The position numbers were made by a program, and so were the translations under genes. This document shows positions 27,827-37,127 of a DNA stretch of 64,000 nt, in pieces. This stretch comes from Candidatus Gastranaerophilales bacterium (lineage in GTDB: Bacteria; Cyanobacteriota; Vampirovibrionia; Gastranaerophilales; Gastranaerophilaceae). Each line of letters starts with the position of its first letter. The stretch's first letter is position 1. The notes under the pieces are model-generated. The model ran no database searches. It was not told the DNA's origin and saw only the letters and a list, made by a program, of their open reading frames with translations. Location: assembly GCA_944326565.1 (NCBI GenBank), contig CALVEL010000004.1:1-64000 (forward strand), read 5' to 3'.

Positions 27827-30034
27827 ATGAATAATAAAGGTTTTTGGTTAAATATAAAGGAATTTTTCACAGCTACGCAAACTATGAAAGTAATTGCATT
27901 TCTTGCATTTACGGTAATAATGACAGCGGTGATTTCTTCGCAGAATTTCTTTTTTCAAAGCATAATTGAAAATGGGATAAGCAAAAAAGATGTTATTGCG
28001 CAAAAAACGCTTACAGTAATAGATGTTAAGCGTACAGAGCAGCACAAAAAAGAAGTTGCACAAAAGGTTGATTATGTATTGACTCCTGCTGAGGATGATT
28101 TTATAAAGAACAACCTTGAAATGTTGCAGAATTCAATTATGCAAATAAGAAAAAAAGAGGTGGCAGAAAGTGTAAAAAAAGAGGAGCTGTCTATTCTTTT
28201 TGATATCTCAAATAAAGAACGTAAAGATTTTGTAATAGAGTTTTTATTAAAATCAGATGATTCGACTTTACATGAGGTATTTGATAAGGCAAATCTGACA
28301 CTTTCAAATGTATTACGAGAAGGCATTACAGAAAAAGATTATGAAAAAAATAATATAGATACAATAGTTACAAACAATATGGTCACCAATGTCTCTAAGC
28401 GTCAGGTGTCAGTTATAAAAGGATTATTGGAACAGGTTATTGTACCTAATCTTGTAGTAGATGAATTTGCTACGGAAATAGCCAGAAAAAACGCAGAAAA
28501 CTCAGTAAAGCCATACGAAATAACGATTCATAAAGGGGAGAAGATTGTTTTTGAAGGTGAGCCGGTCACAAGATTAAAACGAGATGCGCTTAGACAAGCA
28601 GGATATAATGTTTATGAACTTAACTGGCAGGGACTTCTTGCATTATATGTATTGGTATTTATCGGTACAGTTATATTTCTGAGTTATATGCGTTATTTTG
28701 AGAAACCTTTTTTAGAGCCAAGATATATGATGATATCATCAATGTTATCATTTTTACTTGGTATAATAGCTGTAGTATTACCAACTGGGTTTTCTCCTTA
28801 TGTTTTGCCTATTCCTGCATATATATTTATTTTAGCAATTTTTACAAATGCAAGAATCGCATTTGTCGCAGTATCTGTTCTTACAGCTATACTTACAATT
28901 GGCATGCAGTATGACATACAATTTTTAGTTACCTTCATCCTTTTAGGCTTGGTTTCAATGGTAACTATATCAAGAATAAGATATTCAAGACGTTTTGATT
29001 TAATAAAAGCGGGATTTGCAATATCAATATTTGGTTTGGCAATTTTATTCAGCATTTATATGCTTGAAAAATGTTTGATAGATGTAAGTAATGTATTAAT
29101 TATGAAAAACAGTGCATTTATTCTTTTAAACGGAATAATAAGTGCGATGATTGCATTAGGCACGTTACCATTGTTAGAAAGTGCATTTCAGATAATTACA
29201 CCATATGGTTTGGCAGAATTGGCAGATCATAACCAACCGCTATTAAAAAGATTGCAGATAGAAGCGCCTGGCACATATCATCACAGTTTGATGGTATCAA
29301 ATTTATGTGAAGCGGCGGCAGAAGCTATTGGTGCTAATCCTATTTTAGCAAGGGTTGGTGCTTTTTATCATGATATTGGTAAATTAAAAAGGCCATTATT
29401 CTTTGTAGAAAACCAATCTTACTTCGGAATTGAAAATCCGCATACAAAATTAAATCCGAGATTGAGTAAAATGGTAATTACTGCTCACCCGAAAGATGGG
29501 GTGGAACTAGCGAAAGAATACCATTTGCCTGCTATTATAAACAATTTTATTCTTCAGCACCATGGAGAAGGTTTAGCAAAGTATTTTTATAATCAAGCGG
29601 TTCAGGAAGAGGGTATTGAAAACGTAAAAGAAGATCAGTTCCGCTACACTGGGCCTAAACCTAATATGAAAGAGACTGCAATTTTGATGATAGCTGATGC
29701 AGTAGAATCGGCTGTAAGATCACTTAAAAATCCTACGCCAGAGGAAATTGATAATATAATTGATAAAATCATAGTTGAAAGACTGAATGATACTCAATTA
29801 GCGGACAGTCCTTTAACTTTGCATGATATAAAAGTTATAGCAGCGACATTCAGCAGAATCCTTCGAGGTATGCAGCATAATAGAATTAAGTATCAAGAGA
29901 ATATTGCAGAAGAATTCGGTAAAAATAAAATTAAAATGCCAGCTAAAATGCTTGATGAAGATTTGGAAAAGAAAATAGCTCAACTGGAAGATAATCATAC
30001 TGATGAGGATAAAAAAGATTCAAATGGCAACTAA
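27827..30034 (+). CDS. pgpH: PgpH-type c-di-AMP phosphodiesterase (7TM-HD)
   Basis: A 735-aa membrane protein. An N-terminal helix and a large extracytoplasmic domain (about 50-265) are followed by about seven membrane helices (about 270-480) and a cytosolic HD domain. The HD domain starts near E-A-P-G-T-Y-H-H-S-L and contains the F-Y-H-D-I-G-K motif and I-T-A-H-P-K-D-G-V. Family members hydrolyse c-di-AMP to pApA. GAGGGATATAA precedes the ATG. It overlaps ybeY, a common neighbour, and can balance the cdaA encoded in the same window. Confidence 0.93.
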   Translation: MNNKGFWLNIKEFFTATQTMKVIAFLAFTVIMTAVISSQNFFFQSIIENGISKKDVIAQKTLTVIDVKRTEQHKKEVAQKVDYVLTPAEDDFIKNNLEMLQNSIMQIRKKEVAESVKKEELSILFDISNKERKDFVIEFLLKSDDSTLHEVFDKANLTLSNVLREGITEKDYEKNNIDTIVTNNMVTNVSKRQVSVIKGLLEQVIVPNLVVDEFATEIARKNAENSVKPYEITIHKGEKIVFEGEPVTRLKRDALRQAGYNVYELNWQGLLALYVLVFIGTVIFLSYMRYFEKPFLEPRYMMISSMLSFLLGIIAVVLPTGFSPYVLPIPAYIFILAIFTNARIAFVAVSVLTAILTIGMQYDIQFLVTFILLGLVSMVTISRIRYSRRFDLIKAGFAISIFGLAILFSIYMLEKCLIDVSNVLIMKNSAFILLNGIISAMIALGTLPLLESAFQIITPYGLAELADHNQPLLKRLQIEAPGTYHHSLMVSNLCEAAAEAIGANPILARVGAFYHDIGKLKRPLFFVENQSYFGIENPHTKLNPRLSKMVITAHPKDGVELAKEYHLPAIINNFILQHHGEGLAKYFYNQAVQEEGIENVKEDQFRYTGPKPNMKETAILMIADAVESAVRSLKNPTPEEIDNIIDKIIVERLNDTQLADSPLTLHDIKVIAATFSRILRGMQHNRIKYQENIAEEFGKNKIKMPAKMLDEDLEKKIAQLEDNHTDEDKKDSNGN

Positions 30035-30533
30035 ATATCTTATTTTTAGTGAGAATATTTTTCCTGACTGGGAAATTGATGAAAAAAAATTCATCAATAT
30101 AGCTAAAAAGCTTTTGAAGTATTATCTTTCAAAACCTGATGTATTTGAAAAATCAGCATTGTACGGGCATGATTTTGATAAAATATCTTTCGACTTTTTA
30201 TACTGTGATAGCATAAAAACGCATGAGATAAATCGAGAGTACAGAAATAAGGATTATCCAGCTGATATTATTACATTTGCTATTTTTGCCGACAGTGAAG
30301 AAAAGTTTATTTTTGACGGTGAAATAAATCTTGGAGAAGTAATAATTGCTCTGGATAAAGTAAAAGAAGAAGCATTGAAAAAATCAAAGCCGGAAGAATA
30401 TGAGCTTGCTTTTTTAATCAGTCATGGTATTCTACATTTATTAGGGTTTGATCATCAAAGTGAAGATGATTACAATTTTGTAATAACACTTCAAAACGAG
30501 GCTCTAAAGTCAATAGGGATTATTTATGAGTAG
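30024..30533 (+). CDS. ybeY: Endoribonuclease YbeY
   Basis: A 169-aa zinc endoribonuclease for 16S rRNA maturation and ribosome quality control. The zinc motif is H-G-I-L-H-L-L-G-F-D-H, and N-R-E-Y-R-N-K-D-Y-P-A-D-I-I-T-F-A is the conserved central block. ATG 30024 is preferred; an in-frame ATG at 30003 would add seven basic residues inside the end of pgpH. The gene overlaps both pgpH and dgkA, so the three form one operon. Confidence 0.95.
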   Translation: MATKYLIFSENIFPDWEIDEKKFINIAKKLLKYYLSKPDVFEKSALYGHDFDKISFDFLYCDSIKTHEINREYRNKDYPADIITFAIFADSEEKFIFDGEINLGEVIIALDKVKEEALKKSKPEEYELAFLISHGILHLLGFDHQSEDDYNFVITLQNEALKSIGIIYE

Positions 30534-30900
30534 ATTCAAAGCACAGGGAATAAATAATACTTTTAAAAATGCTGGAAAAGGTATACGACTTGTAATAAAG
30601 AGTGAAAATAATATACGAGTTCATTTTTTTGCAGCTGTTTTTGTAATCGTTTTAGGTATTGTGCTAGATCTTAGTGTCGCAAAGTTGTGTATATTACTTT
30701 TGGCTATAGGATTGGTTGTAGTTGCTGAAATGCTCAATTCTGCAATAGAATTTACTCTGGATGCTATGTTCCATAACAAATATTCAAAGCTTGTCGGGAT
30801 GGCAAAAGATATTTCAGCAGGTGCAGTTATGTTTGCAACATTCATTGCTGTCGCTATAGGACTTATTATGTTCGGGTCTGAATTGTATGCTTTGATATAA
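30526..30900 (+). CDS. dgkA: Diacylglycerol/undecaprenol kinase
   Basis: A 124-aa integral membrane kinase with three or four helices. The DgkA signature A-E-M-L-N-S-A-I-E and the K-D-I-S-A-G-A-V motif are present. In Gram-positive and related bacteria this type phosphorylates undecaprenol for cell-wall lipid recycling. It overlaps ybeY by 8 nt. Confidence 0.94.
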   Translation: MSRFKAQGINNTFKNAGKGIRLVIKSENNIRVHFFAAVFVIVLGIVLDLSVAKLCILLLAIGLVVVAEMLNSAIEFTLDAMFHNKYSKLVGMAKDISAGAVMFATFIAVAIGLIMFGSELYALI

Positions 30901-30979
30901 TTTGAACAATTAACAAGAATATATTATAATTAATCATGTATTAAAAATTTAAGGAAGGAGCTGGAAATGCAGACTATGC

Positions 30980-31792
30980 TTGAAATTATGGGGGGGGGGG
31001 GCACCCGAAAATAATCTCCTGGTGGGTAAAAAAATAGGATTTACATTGGCAGAGGTGCTAATAACAATTGGAATAATCGGGATAGTCGCAGCAATGACAC
31101 TGCCGACATTAATAAATGATGCTAAAAATCGGGAGTTACAGACTCAGTTGAAAAAGACATATTCTGAATTAAACCAGATGAGTCAATTGTTTTACAGTGA
31201 TTATGGTATGTCAGTGCCTGAATATTTGGCGGGTGCAAGAGCTGGGGCGACTTGGAGTAATTTTGTAAACAAAATTTTTCCTAGATATTTTAAATTGGTG
31301 AATAAAGTTGATAATTGGACTGGTGGTATGGTCGATCCTGATACAGGATCAGCTTATGATACTATGCCTTATTATCTTTATACATTAAAGGGGCATAAAC
31401 GCACCTCACCAATTTGTGATAATTCTGGATATTACTCTGATATAATAGGGCGTTATTATTTATTTAACGATTCACCTGATACTGCTGATGATAATGGCCC
31501 AATAATATGTGTTGATATAAATGGAGAAAAACAACCAAATACTTATGGAAAAGATTTCTTTTTATTTGTATTTACTGTAGATGGATATGTAATTCCAATG
31601 GGACAGCCACATGCGCATAATAAAATTATAAATGGGACTCTTGCGACCAATGGTGTAAATACCGGTAGTAATTATTGTAGTAGTACAACTTCTTCACGTG
31701 AGTCCGCTTCAGCCTGTGCTTATTATGCAATATCTGATGTAAATCCAGAGGGTAACGGGACTTACTGGAAAGATTTTTTAAGAGGTAAATAA
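30980..31792 (+). CDS. Type IV pilin-like protein behind a G12 tract (OFF in this sequence)
   Basis: The pilin frame is open from a TTG at 30980 and encodes K-K-I-G-F-T-L-A-E-V-L-I-T-I-G, then a hydrophobic helix and a globular domain with V-D-I-N-G-x-x-Q-P-N-x-x-G-x-D. The good start site is elsewhere: AAGGAAGGAG (30951-30960) lies 6 nt before ATG 30967, whose frame enters the G-tract and stops at TAA 31012 after 15 codons. Removing one G (or adding two) would fuse ATG 30967 to the pilin frame. A weak GTG at 31022 gives a normal short leader (M-G-K-K-I-G) but has no ribosome binding site. Unlike the other pilins, no regulator gene is adjacent. Confidence 0.85.
   Translation: MKLWGGGAPENNLLVGKKIGFTLAEVLITIGIIGIVAAMTLPTLINDAKNRELQTQLKKTYSELNQMSQLFYSDYGMSVPEYLAGARAGATWSNFVNKIFPRYFKLVNKVDNWTGGMVDPDTGSAYDTMPYYLYTLKGHKRTSPICDNSGYYSDIIGRYYLFNDSPDTADDNGPIICVDINGEKQPNTYGKDFFLFVFTVDGYVIPMGQPHAHNKIINGTLATNGVNTGSNYCSSTTSSRESASACAYYAISDVNPEGNGTYWKDFLRGK
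30990..31001 (+). repeat. G12 homopolymer, candidate phase-variation tract
   Basis: Twelve consecutive G residues lie 20 nt after the preferred ATG of the pilin gene, in a genome where even G6 is rare. Its length sets whether the start codon is in frame with the pilin. Confidence 0.9.
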
Positions 31793-31850
31793 TCTAAAGT
31801 TTTAGAATATTAGGGGTATTATTTAATATATAAAATCTAAAATTTATAGC

Positions 31851-31882
31851 AAAAAAGATGTCGTTTTGAGACATCTTTTTTG
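31851..31882. terminator. Bidirectional terminator
   Basis: AAAAAAGATGTC (31851-31862) pairs with GACATCTTTTTT (31870-31881). It serves the pilin gene (+) and the small gene at 31906 (-). Confidence 0.88.
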
Positions 31883-31905
31883 TACAGGAAAAAGTTTTTG
31901 TTGTA

Positions 31906-32109
31906 TTAGTTATTGCTCAATACAAGTTTGAATGTTGCAAGGTTTTTGATAGATAACATTGTATGTTTGTTATGCTGTTCATCTGCAATATTAAAAATAC
32001 GAATAATTCTTTGAATTTCTTCCAAATCTTTTCTTGATTCGATTTTATAAACATTTTTAATCGGATCTGAAACTACTGACATTAATGTGTTTAATTCTTG
32101 TTCTTTCAT
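31906..32109 (-). CDS. Small hypothetical protein
   Basis: A 67-aa soluble, helical protein. GGAAAGAGG lies about 10 nt before the ATG and a good terminator follows, which supports a real gene. No domain is recognised. It sits between the phase-variable pilin and mazG; nothing shows that it acts on either. Confidence 0.6.
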   Translation of the reverse strand: MKEQELNTLMSVVSDPIKNVYKIESRKDLEEIQRIIRIFNIADEQHNKHTMLSIKNLATFKLVLSNN

Positions 32110-32210
32110 AATCTAAAACCTCTTTCCTGTATATTTATATAAAAAATTTTGGGGTCGGATAATTGCCTTTTTTAAATTAATACCATTTACAATAGTTAAC
32201 AATTTGGATT

Positions 32211-32975
32211 TTAATCAGAGAGTTTGTTTTTAGCCTCTTTCCATAGTTTGTCATATTCATCAAAAGAATATTCTTCTAACGGTTTGGTCGCTAACTCTTC
32301 CATTTTGCGAAAACGTGTCATGAATTTTTTGTTTGCCTTGATAAGTGCTTGTTCAGCATCAATTTTATTCCATCTGGCGAGATTTACCAATGCAAAAAGG
32401 ATATCACCCATCTCTTCTTCCATATTGGTTGTATTTTTTGCTTGGACTGCTTCTTTAAACTCCTTAAATTCACTTTTTATACAATCATAAAGTGATGCCT
32501 CATTCGGCCATTCAAATCCGCATTTTACTGCTTTTTTACTTATTTTTTGAGCACTCATTAGTGCTGATTGGGCTTTAGATACCCCGTCCATTGCTGATTT
32601 TCTGTGGGATTTTTCTTCTTTTTTAATCTTATCCCAACTCAAAAGTGCTTCCTCAGGTGAATTTACTTTTACATTTCCAAAAACATGAGGATGACGGTGG
32701 ATTATTTTGTCATGCAGTCCTATAGCGACATCTTCAATATCAAAAGCACCTTCTTCTTTTGCTATTTGGGAATGCAGAATAACTTGCAATAGGACATCAC
32801 CGAGCTCTTCTTTCAAGTGTTTCATGTCATTGTCGTTTATTGCATCAATCGCCTCATAAGCTTCTTCAATCATATTAGGTCGTAAAGTGCCATGTGTCTG
32901 TTCTCTGTCCCAAGGACACCCGTTCTCCGAGCGAAGTACTCCTATTAGGTCAACAAGTTTTTCTAAATATCCCAT
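32211..32975 (-). CDS. mazG: Nucleoside triphosphate pyrophosphohydrolase MazG
   Basis: A 254-aa protein with two MazG domains in tandem. The first has G-C-P-W-D-R-E-Q-T-H and E-E-A-Y-E-A followed by E-E-L-G-D-V-L-L-Q-V; the second has E-E-E-M-G-D-I-L-F-A-L-V-N-L-A-R. E-x-x-E and E-x-x-D motifs coordinate Mg. It cleans non-canonical NTPs and may lower (p)ppGpp. TATTAT (32982-32987) ends 6 nt before the ATG without a ribosome binding site, so the transcript is probably leaderless. Confidence 0.95.
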   Translation of the reverse strand: MGYLEKLVDLIGVLRSENGCPWDREQTHGTLRPNMIEEAYEAIDAINDNDMKHLKEELGDVLLQVILHSQIAKEEGAFDIEDVAIGLHDKIIHRHPHVFGNVKVNSPEEALLSWDKIKKEEKSHRKSAMDGVSKAQSALMSAQKISKKAVKCGFEWPNEASLYDCIKSEFKEFKEAVQAKNTTNMEEEMGDILFALVNLARWNKIDAEQALIKANKKFMTRFRKMEELATKPLEEYSFDEYDKLWKEAKNKLSD

Positions 32976-33158
32976 ACCTGTATAATATCACAAAAATATT
33001 TTATCAACTTTTGTGCAATGTAGTTTAAAAAAAATAATTTTTATCAAACTTTTGTATAAGTTTCAGATAAAATAATACACCAAAAGGTTGATAACATTCT
33101 AAAATGCTATGGTATTCTAATAATGTAGAAAAGTTACGAAAAGAAAGGATTACTACAA

Positions 33159-33677
33159 ATGGCAGATTTATTATCTATCTCAAGCATTCGTGAACGAATT
33201 TTTAATCCTACTAAGCATGAAAAATCAGTAGCAAGATCATCAAATCCGTTCGCACAAACTTCATTCAAAGGTAATGTGCTTACAGCAGATGTTTTTGTAA
33301 GCGAAAATGACAAAGCTAAAGAAAGTCAAGCTAACAAAATCAGCTTTACAGGTAAATTAAAAGCTAGTGCTCTAGTCGGCTCAATTTCAGGTTTTGGAAA
33401 CAAAATCCAAGCTGGTATTGAATCAGTTGTAGCTTTTGCAAACAGAATTAAAGACAATGTTGTAAATTGCTGGAATAAATTAAATAATACAGAAATTACT
33501 TTTGAACCGGCAAAAGAAGCTATTTTAAGAGCAGGGGCAAAAGCAGGTGATGCAATACATTCAATGTTTGATTCTGGTATTTCATCAAAACAAATTGCAA
33601 AAATGGAAGATTTGTCTGTGCCAAGACAATTGTTCATGGATAATGTACAAGCTTGGGAAGCAGCTTTGGCTTCATAA
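33159..33677 (+). CDS. Hypothetical protein with two F-[KT]-G motifs
   Basis: A 172-aa soluble protein. The first 65 residues look unstructured and contain T-S-F-K-G-N and I-S-F-T-G-K, the motif shared with other unknown proteins in this window. A mainly helical region follows. GAAAGGATTACTACAA precedes the ATG. It is 14 nt before the next small gene, so the two are cotranscribed. No family recognised. Confidence 0.7.
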   Translation: MADLLSISSIRERIFNPTKHEKSVARSSNPFAQTSFKGNVLTADVFVSENDKAKESQANKISFTGKLKASALVGSISGFGNKIQAGIESVVAFANRIKDNVVNCWNKLNNTEITFEPAKEAILRAGAKAGDAIHSMFDSGISSKQIAKMEDLSVPRQLFMDNVQAWEAALAS

Positions 33678-33691
33678 TGGAGGGTTGATTA

Positions 33692-34063
33692 ATGGTAGAT
33701 AAAAAAGTAATAAAAAATGTAAGAAATATTATTGATGGGTTGGCAATGCATCAAAACCCAGAGTCTGTAAATGTGTTAGAAGATATAGGAACAAACTCTA
33801 AAGTCGATGAAATTAGAGAAATGACAGCAAAAGCACTAGTCAAAAAGAATATGCCTGAATCATTAAAAGTTGTTATTACTAACAAAGGCAAAGGTATTAA
33901 TGATATGTCTACAAGCGTAGCAATGAGCACAATTAATGAATTGTTATCATTAGAAGACAAAGCCGAAGCTATCAGAATTTTAGAAGATACTGTAGAAAAC
34001 AATTCTGATGAAGAAGTTAGAGATAACGCCCGTTCTATTAAAGCATTAATGGCACTTTCATAG
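33692..34063 (+). CDS. Small helical-repeat (HEAT-like) protein
   Basis: A 123-aa protein made of helix pairs of about 30-35 residues, with V-D-E-I-R-E-M-T-A-K-A-L and E-E-V-R-D-N-A-R-S-I-K-A-L as HEAT-type B-helix patterns. It is likely a small scaffold for protein binding. GGAGGG lies before the ATG. It forms an operon with the preceding gene and ends in a terminator. Confidence 0.65.
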   Translation: MVDKKVIKNVRNIIDGLAMHQNPESVNVLEDIGTNSKVDEIREMTAKALVKKNMPESLKVVITNKGKGINDMSTSVAMSTINELLSLEDKAEAIRILEDTVENNSDEEVRDNARSIKALMALS

Positions 34064-34110
34064 AATATGCGGGAAAAATTATAAATTTGCCGATTTTATA
34101 TATAGATAAT

Positions 34111-34140
34111 AAAAGAGCCTGATTTGAAAGGCTCTTTTTA
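34111..34140 (+). terminator. Rho-independent terminator
   Basis: AAAAGAGCC (34111-34119) pairs with GGCTCTTTT (34130-34138), followed by T. Confidence 0.88.
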
Positions 34141-34182
34141 TATTATGATATTAATTAATTTTTAATGCTAACAAATTTTATG

Positions 34183-35442
34183 CTAGTTAAAATAAAATCC
34201 ATCCGCTTTCATTCTGTCTATTACTTCTTGAAGTTTTTCATCACTGCAAACAAACGAAATTCTAAAAAATCCTTCGCCGTATTTTCCAAAAGCATTACCA
34301 GGTACAACTACTATACCTGATTTTTCAAGAAGTTCTTCGCAAAAATCAAAAGAGGATTTGTATCTTTTAGGTATGGGAAGCCAGAGATAGAATGTCGTAT
34401 GAGGAACAGTTGTTTCATCTATTACCCAGCCTAGTTCTTTTAATCCTTTTACCATAATTTCTTGTTTGCGTTTGAATCCCTTGTTCATTTTTTCTATATA
34501 TTCATCACCTTCTTTAGAATTAAGAACGGCTGCTGCTGCTTTTTGAAGTGGTTTGTAAATACCGTTATCAATTGAGGATTTTACTTTACCAAACCTTTGG
34601 ACAATATCGGCATTTCCACAGATCCAACCTAGTCGCCAGCCGGTCATAGCATAAGGTTTAGAAAATGAGAAAAACTCTACCGCTATATCTTTAGCACCAT
34701 TCAGTTCAAATATGCTGAAAGGCTTTTCCGCTTCTGTTCCGTAATATAAATCAGAATATGCAGCATCTGATATCAATAAAATTTCGTGTTTGGCACAAAA
34801 ATTGACAACAGACTGAAGGTATTCTCTTGTTGCGGTTGCTCCAAGTGGGTTGTTTGGATAGTTTACGATAATAGCTTTAACTTTTTTTTCATTAAATCCG
34901 TCTTTTTTTAATTGTGCGAGCACTTCTTCCATATCTGGCATATACTTGTTTTCAGCTTTTAGAGGTATAGGATAAGCATATCCTCCTGAACATTGTATGA
35001 ATTGAGAGTATGAAGCGTATCCTGGATCAGGTACCATAATAATATCCTTTTCTTTTTCATCATGTTTAGGATTAATCAAGGCGCGCATCATATTTGCAAT
35101 CCCTTCTTTAGATCCTATTAGAGAAAATATTTCTGTATTAGGATCCATATCAACTCCAAAACGAGTTTTCATTCTAGTAGATACCGCTTTTCTGAAATAA
35201 TCTTCACCCTTTGGAATGGAATAAGTATGAATACCATCTTCATTCAGACATTCTTTAAGTTTATTTATTACAAATTCTGGCGGAGCAGCAGTAGGTGCAC
35301 CCATAGAAAGTGAAATTGGCGCTCTGTTTTTTGCAGTAAGCTCAGGGGTTAATTTAGTTTGTTTTTCTTTAATTTTAAACATTATATAAGTGTCTAATGT
35401 CATTACATGTTCATTAAACAATTTTTCTTCCAATCTACTCAT
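34183..35442 (-). CDS. Class I/II PLP aminotransferase, probable LL-diaminopimelate aminotransferase
   Basis: A 419-aa fold-type I aminotransferase. It has H-T-Y-S-I-P-K-G, I-G-S-K-E-G-I-A, P-D-P-G-Y-A-S-Y, N-Y-P-N-N-P-L-G, D-A-A-Y-S-D-L-Y, and S-F-S-K-P-Y-A-M-T-G-W-R-L-G-W with the PLP lysine. The pattern matches enzymes annotated as LL-DAP aminotransferase, which would feed lysA; aspartate or alanine transamination is an alternative. The N-terminal extension of about 45 residues is longer than in plain aspartate aminotransferases. Confidence 0.82.
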   Translation of the reverse strand: MSRLEEKLFNEHVMTLDTYIMFKIKEKQTKLTPELTAKNRAPISLSMGAPTAAPPEFVINKLKECLNEDGIHTYSIPKGEDYFRKAVSTRMKTRFGVDMDPNTEIFSLIGSKEGIANMMRALINPKHDEKEKDIIMVPDPGYASYSQFIQCSGGYAYPIPLKAENKYMPDMEEVLAQLKKDGFNEKKVKAIIVNYPNNPLGATATREYLQSVVNFCAKHEILLISDAAYSDLYYGTEAEKPFSIFELNGAKDIAVEFFSFSKPYAMTGWRLGWICGNADIVQRFGKVKSSIDNGIYKPLQKAAAAVLNSKEGDEYIEKMNKGFKRKQEIMVKGLKELGWVIDETTVPHTTFYLWLPIPKRYKSSFDFCEELLEKSGIVVVPGNAFGKYGEGFFRISFVCSDEKLQEVIDRMKADGFYFN

Positions 35443-35494
35443 TACATATCCTCATTAAGCTAATACGTTCGCCAGTATAGCACAACTAAAAATT

Positions 35495-36214
35495 TTACGC
35501 AATCATTTTCATAGGACCTTCTAATGAGGCTGTTACAAACTGTTTTGTGTATTCGTTATCTTGTTTAAGCATCTCATCAGGTGTACCTTCAAATACGATT
35601 TTGCCATCATATAGCATAATTACTCTGTCTGCTGTTCTTGTAATTGTTGACATTTGGTGCGTGACTACTATAGATGCGGCTTTTGTTTCTTCTTTTAGTC
35701 TTACAATATAATCTTCAATTAAAGTAGATGAAATAGGGTCAAGTCCGGATGTAGGCTCGTCATATAATATTGAATTAGGTTCTGTGACTATCGCTCTTGC
35801 AAAACTTACACGTTTTTGCATTCCCCCAGATAATTCAGAAGGGAATTTATCTTCTATACCTTTTAGTCCGACAAGTTCAAGTTTATTTTTTATTATTTCT
35901 TTTAAATCTTGGTTTTTATATTTCTTTCTCAAATCTTTTCTCTCCCGTAAAGCGAAAGAAATATTATCAGCTACATTCAAAGAATCAAAAAGTGCAGAGT
36001 ATTGAAAAACCATTGCGATATCACCTTCTGAGGTTATAATTTCTCCGCTGTCTGGGGTTAAAAGACCACAGATTAATTTTAGGATTGTGCTTTTGCCAGA
36101 ACCGCTGAATCCCACAATAGCAAGCGTCTCACTGTCATTTACTTTAAATGACACATTATCAATTACGGTATTTTCTCCAAATGTTTTAACTAAATTTTTA
36201 ACTTCAATACTCAT
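35495..36214 (-). CDS. mlaF: ABC transporter ATP-binding protein, MlaF type
   Basis: A 240-aa ATPase with Walker A G-F-S-G-S-G-K-S-T, the Q-loop V-F-Q-Y-S-A-L-F-D-S-L, the signature L-S-G-G-M-Q-K-R and Walker B I-L-Y-D-E-P-T-S-G-L-D-P. The L-S-G-G-M signature and S-A-L-F-D in the Q-loop are typical of Mla lipid transporters. ATG 36214 lies 19 nt after the mlaE stop with AAGGAT before it; the upstream ATG at 36256 would overlap mlaE. Confidence 0.9.
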   Translation of the reverse strand: MSIEVKNLVKTFGENTVIDNVSFKVNDSETLAIVGFSGSGKSTILKLICGLLTPDSGEIITSEGDIAMVFQYSALFDSLNVADNISFALRERKDLRKKYKNQDLKEIIKNKLELVGLKGIEDKFPSELSGGMQKRVSFARAIVTEPNSILYDEPTSGLDPISSTLIEDYIVRLKEETKAASIVVTHQMSTITRTADRVIMLYDGKIVFEGTPDEMLKQDNEYTKQFVTASLEGPMKMIA

Positions 36215-36233
36215 TTTTATTATCCTTATAAAA

Positions 36234-37043
36234 TTAAAAGAAAAATATAATAGCAAAAATCATATCCCATATTACAATTGCTACAAATGACCAAACTACA
36301 GCTTTAGTTGTCGCAAGCCCGACACCTTTTGCGCCGCCTGAAGCGTAATATCCGCATACGCAGCTGATTAGAGCAATAGAGCCTCCAAATACCATTGATT
36401 TAAGTAGACTTACTCCAAGATCTTTCATATATATTCCTAGCCAGGCGGAATCAAAGTATGCTCTGTACCCGAGATCTGTTGTGAGAGCTGTGGTAACGGC
36501 ACCAGTAAGTACACCGAAAACGGATGCAATTATTACAATTATAGGCATCATCAATATTCCTGAAAGAATTCGCGGTACAAAAAGATATTCAACAGGATTA
36601 ACTTTTAAGACTTTTATTGCATCAATTTGTTCAGTTACCCGCATTGTGGCAAGTTCAGAAGCCATGGAGGAACCTATCATTGAAATAATTGCAAATCCTG
36701 ACATTATTGCACCGACTTCTCTTACAATCAGTATTGTCATTAAAAGTCCTACAAAATGTCCTCCGCCTTGTTTTACCATTTCATTAGCTACTTGGGAAGC
36801 TACAATTATTGATGTCATTCCTACAATTGAAAGAGTTATGGGTAAAGAACTTACTCCAAATCTATTACATTGCTCAATCAGTTCTTTCCATTCTATTTGA
36901 AATGTCAAAACAGCTTTAATGAATTGCAGACCTTTTAAGGTTATTTTTCCCAAAGTATCTAAAAAGTCTTCTAATATATGTCCGACACTTGAAAAAATCT
37001 TGTATGTAGCAGATTGTTTTATGTATTTTTGAAAGGCTCCCAT
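36234..37043 (-). CDS. mlaE: MlaE-family lipid ABC permease
   Basis: A 269-aa permease with an N-terminal amphipathic region and about five membrane helices. It contains the MlaE block V-R-E-V-G-A-I-M-S-G and A-S-E-L-A-T-M-R-V-T-E-Q-I-D-A-I-K-V-L. With mlaF it forms a transporter that moves phospholipids between membranes, like the cyanobacterial and plastid TGD1 system. No mlaD substrate-binding gene is adjacent. I chose ATG 37043. Confidence 0.92.
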   Translation of the reverse strand: MGAFQKYIKQSATYKIFSSVGHILEDFLDTLGKITLKGLQFIKAVLTFQIEWKELIEQCNRFGVSSLPITLSIVGMTSIIVASQVANEMVKQGGGHFVGLLMTILIVREVGAIMSGFAIISMIGSSMASELATMRVTEQIDAIKVLKVNPVEYLFVPRILSGILMMPIIVIIASVFGVLTGAVTTALTTDLGYRAYFDSAWLGIYMKDLGVSLLKSMVFGGSIALISCVCGYYASGGAKGVGLATTKAVVWSFVAIVIWDMIFAIIFFF

Positions 37044-37127
37044 TGCCTTATTATATCTGAAATAATTACAATAAGTCAATTTCTTTAAAAACTTCCATTT
37101 TATAAGCTTTTATGATATCCTTGTAAT

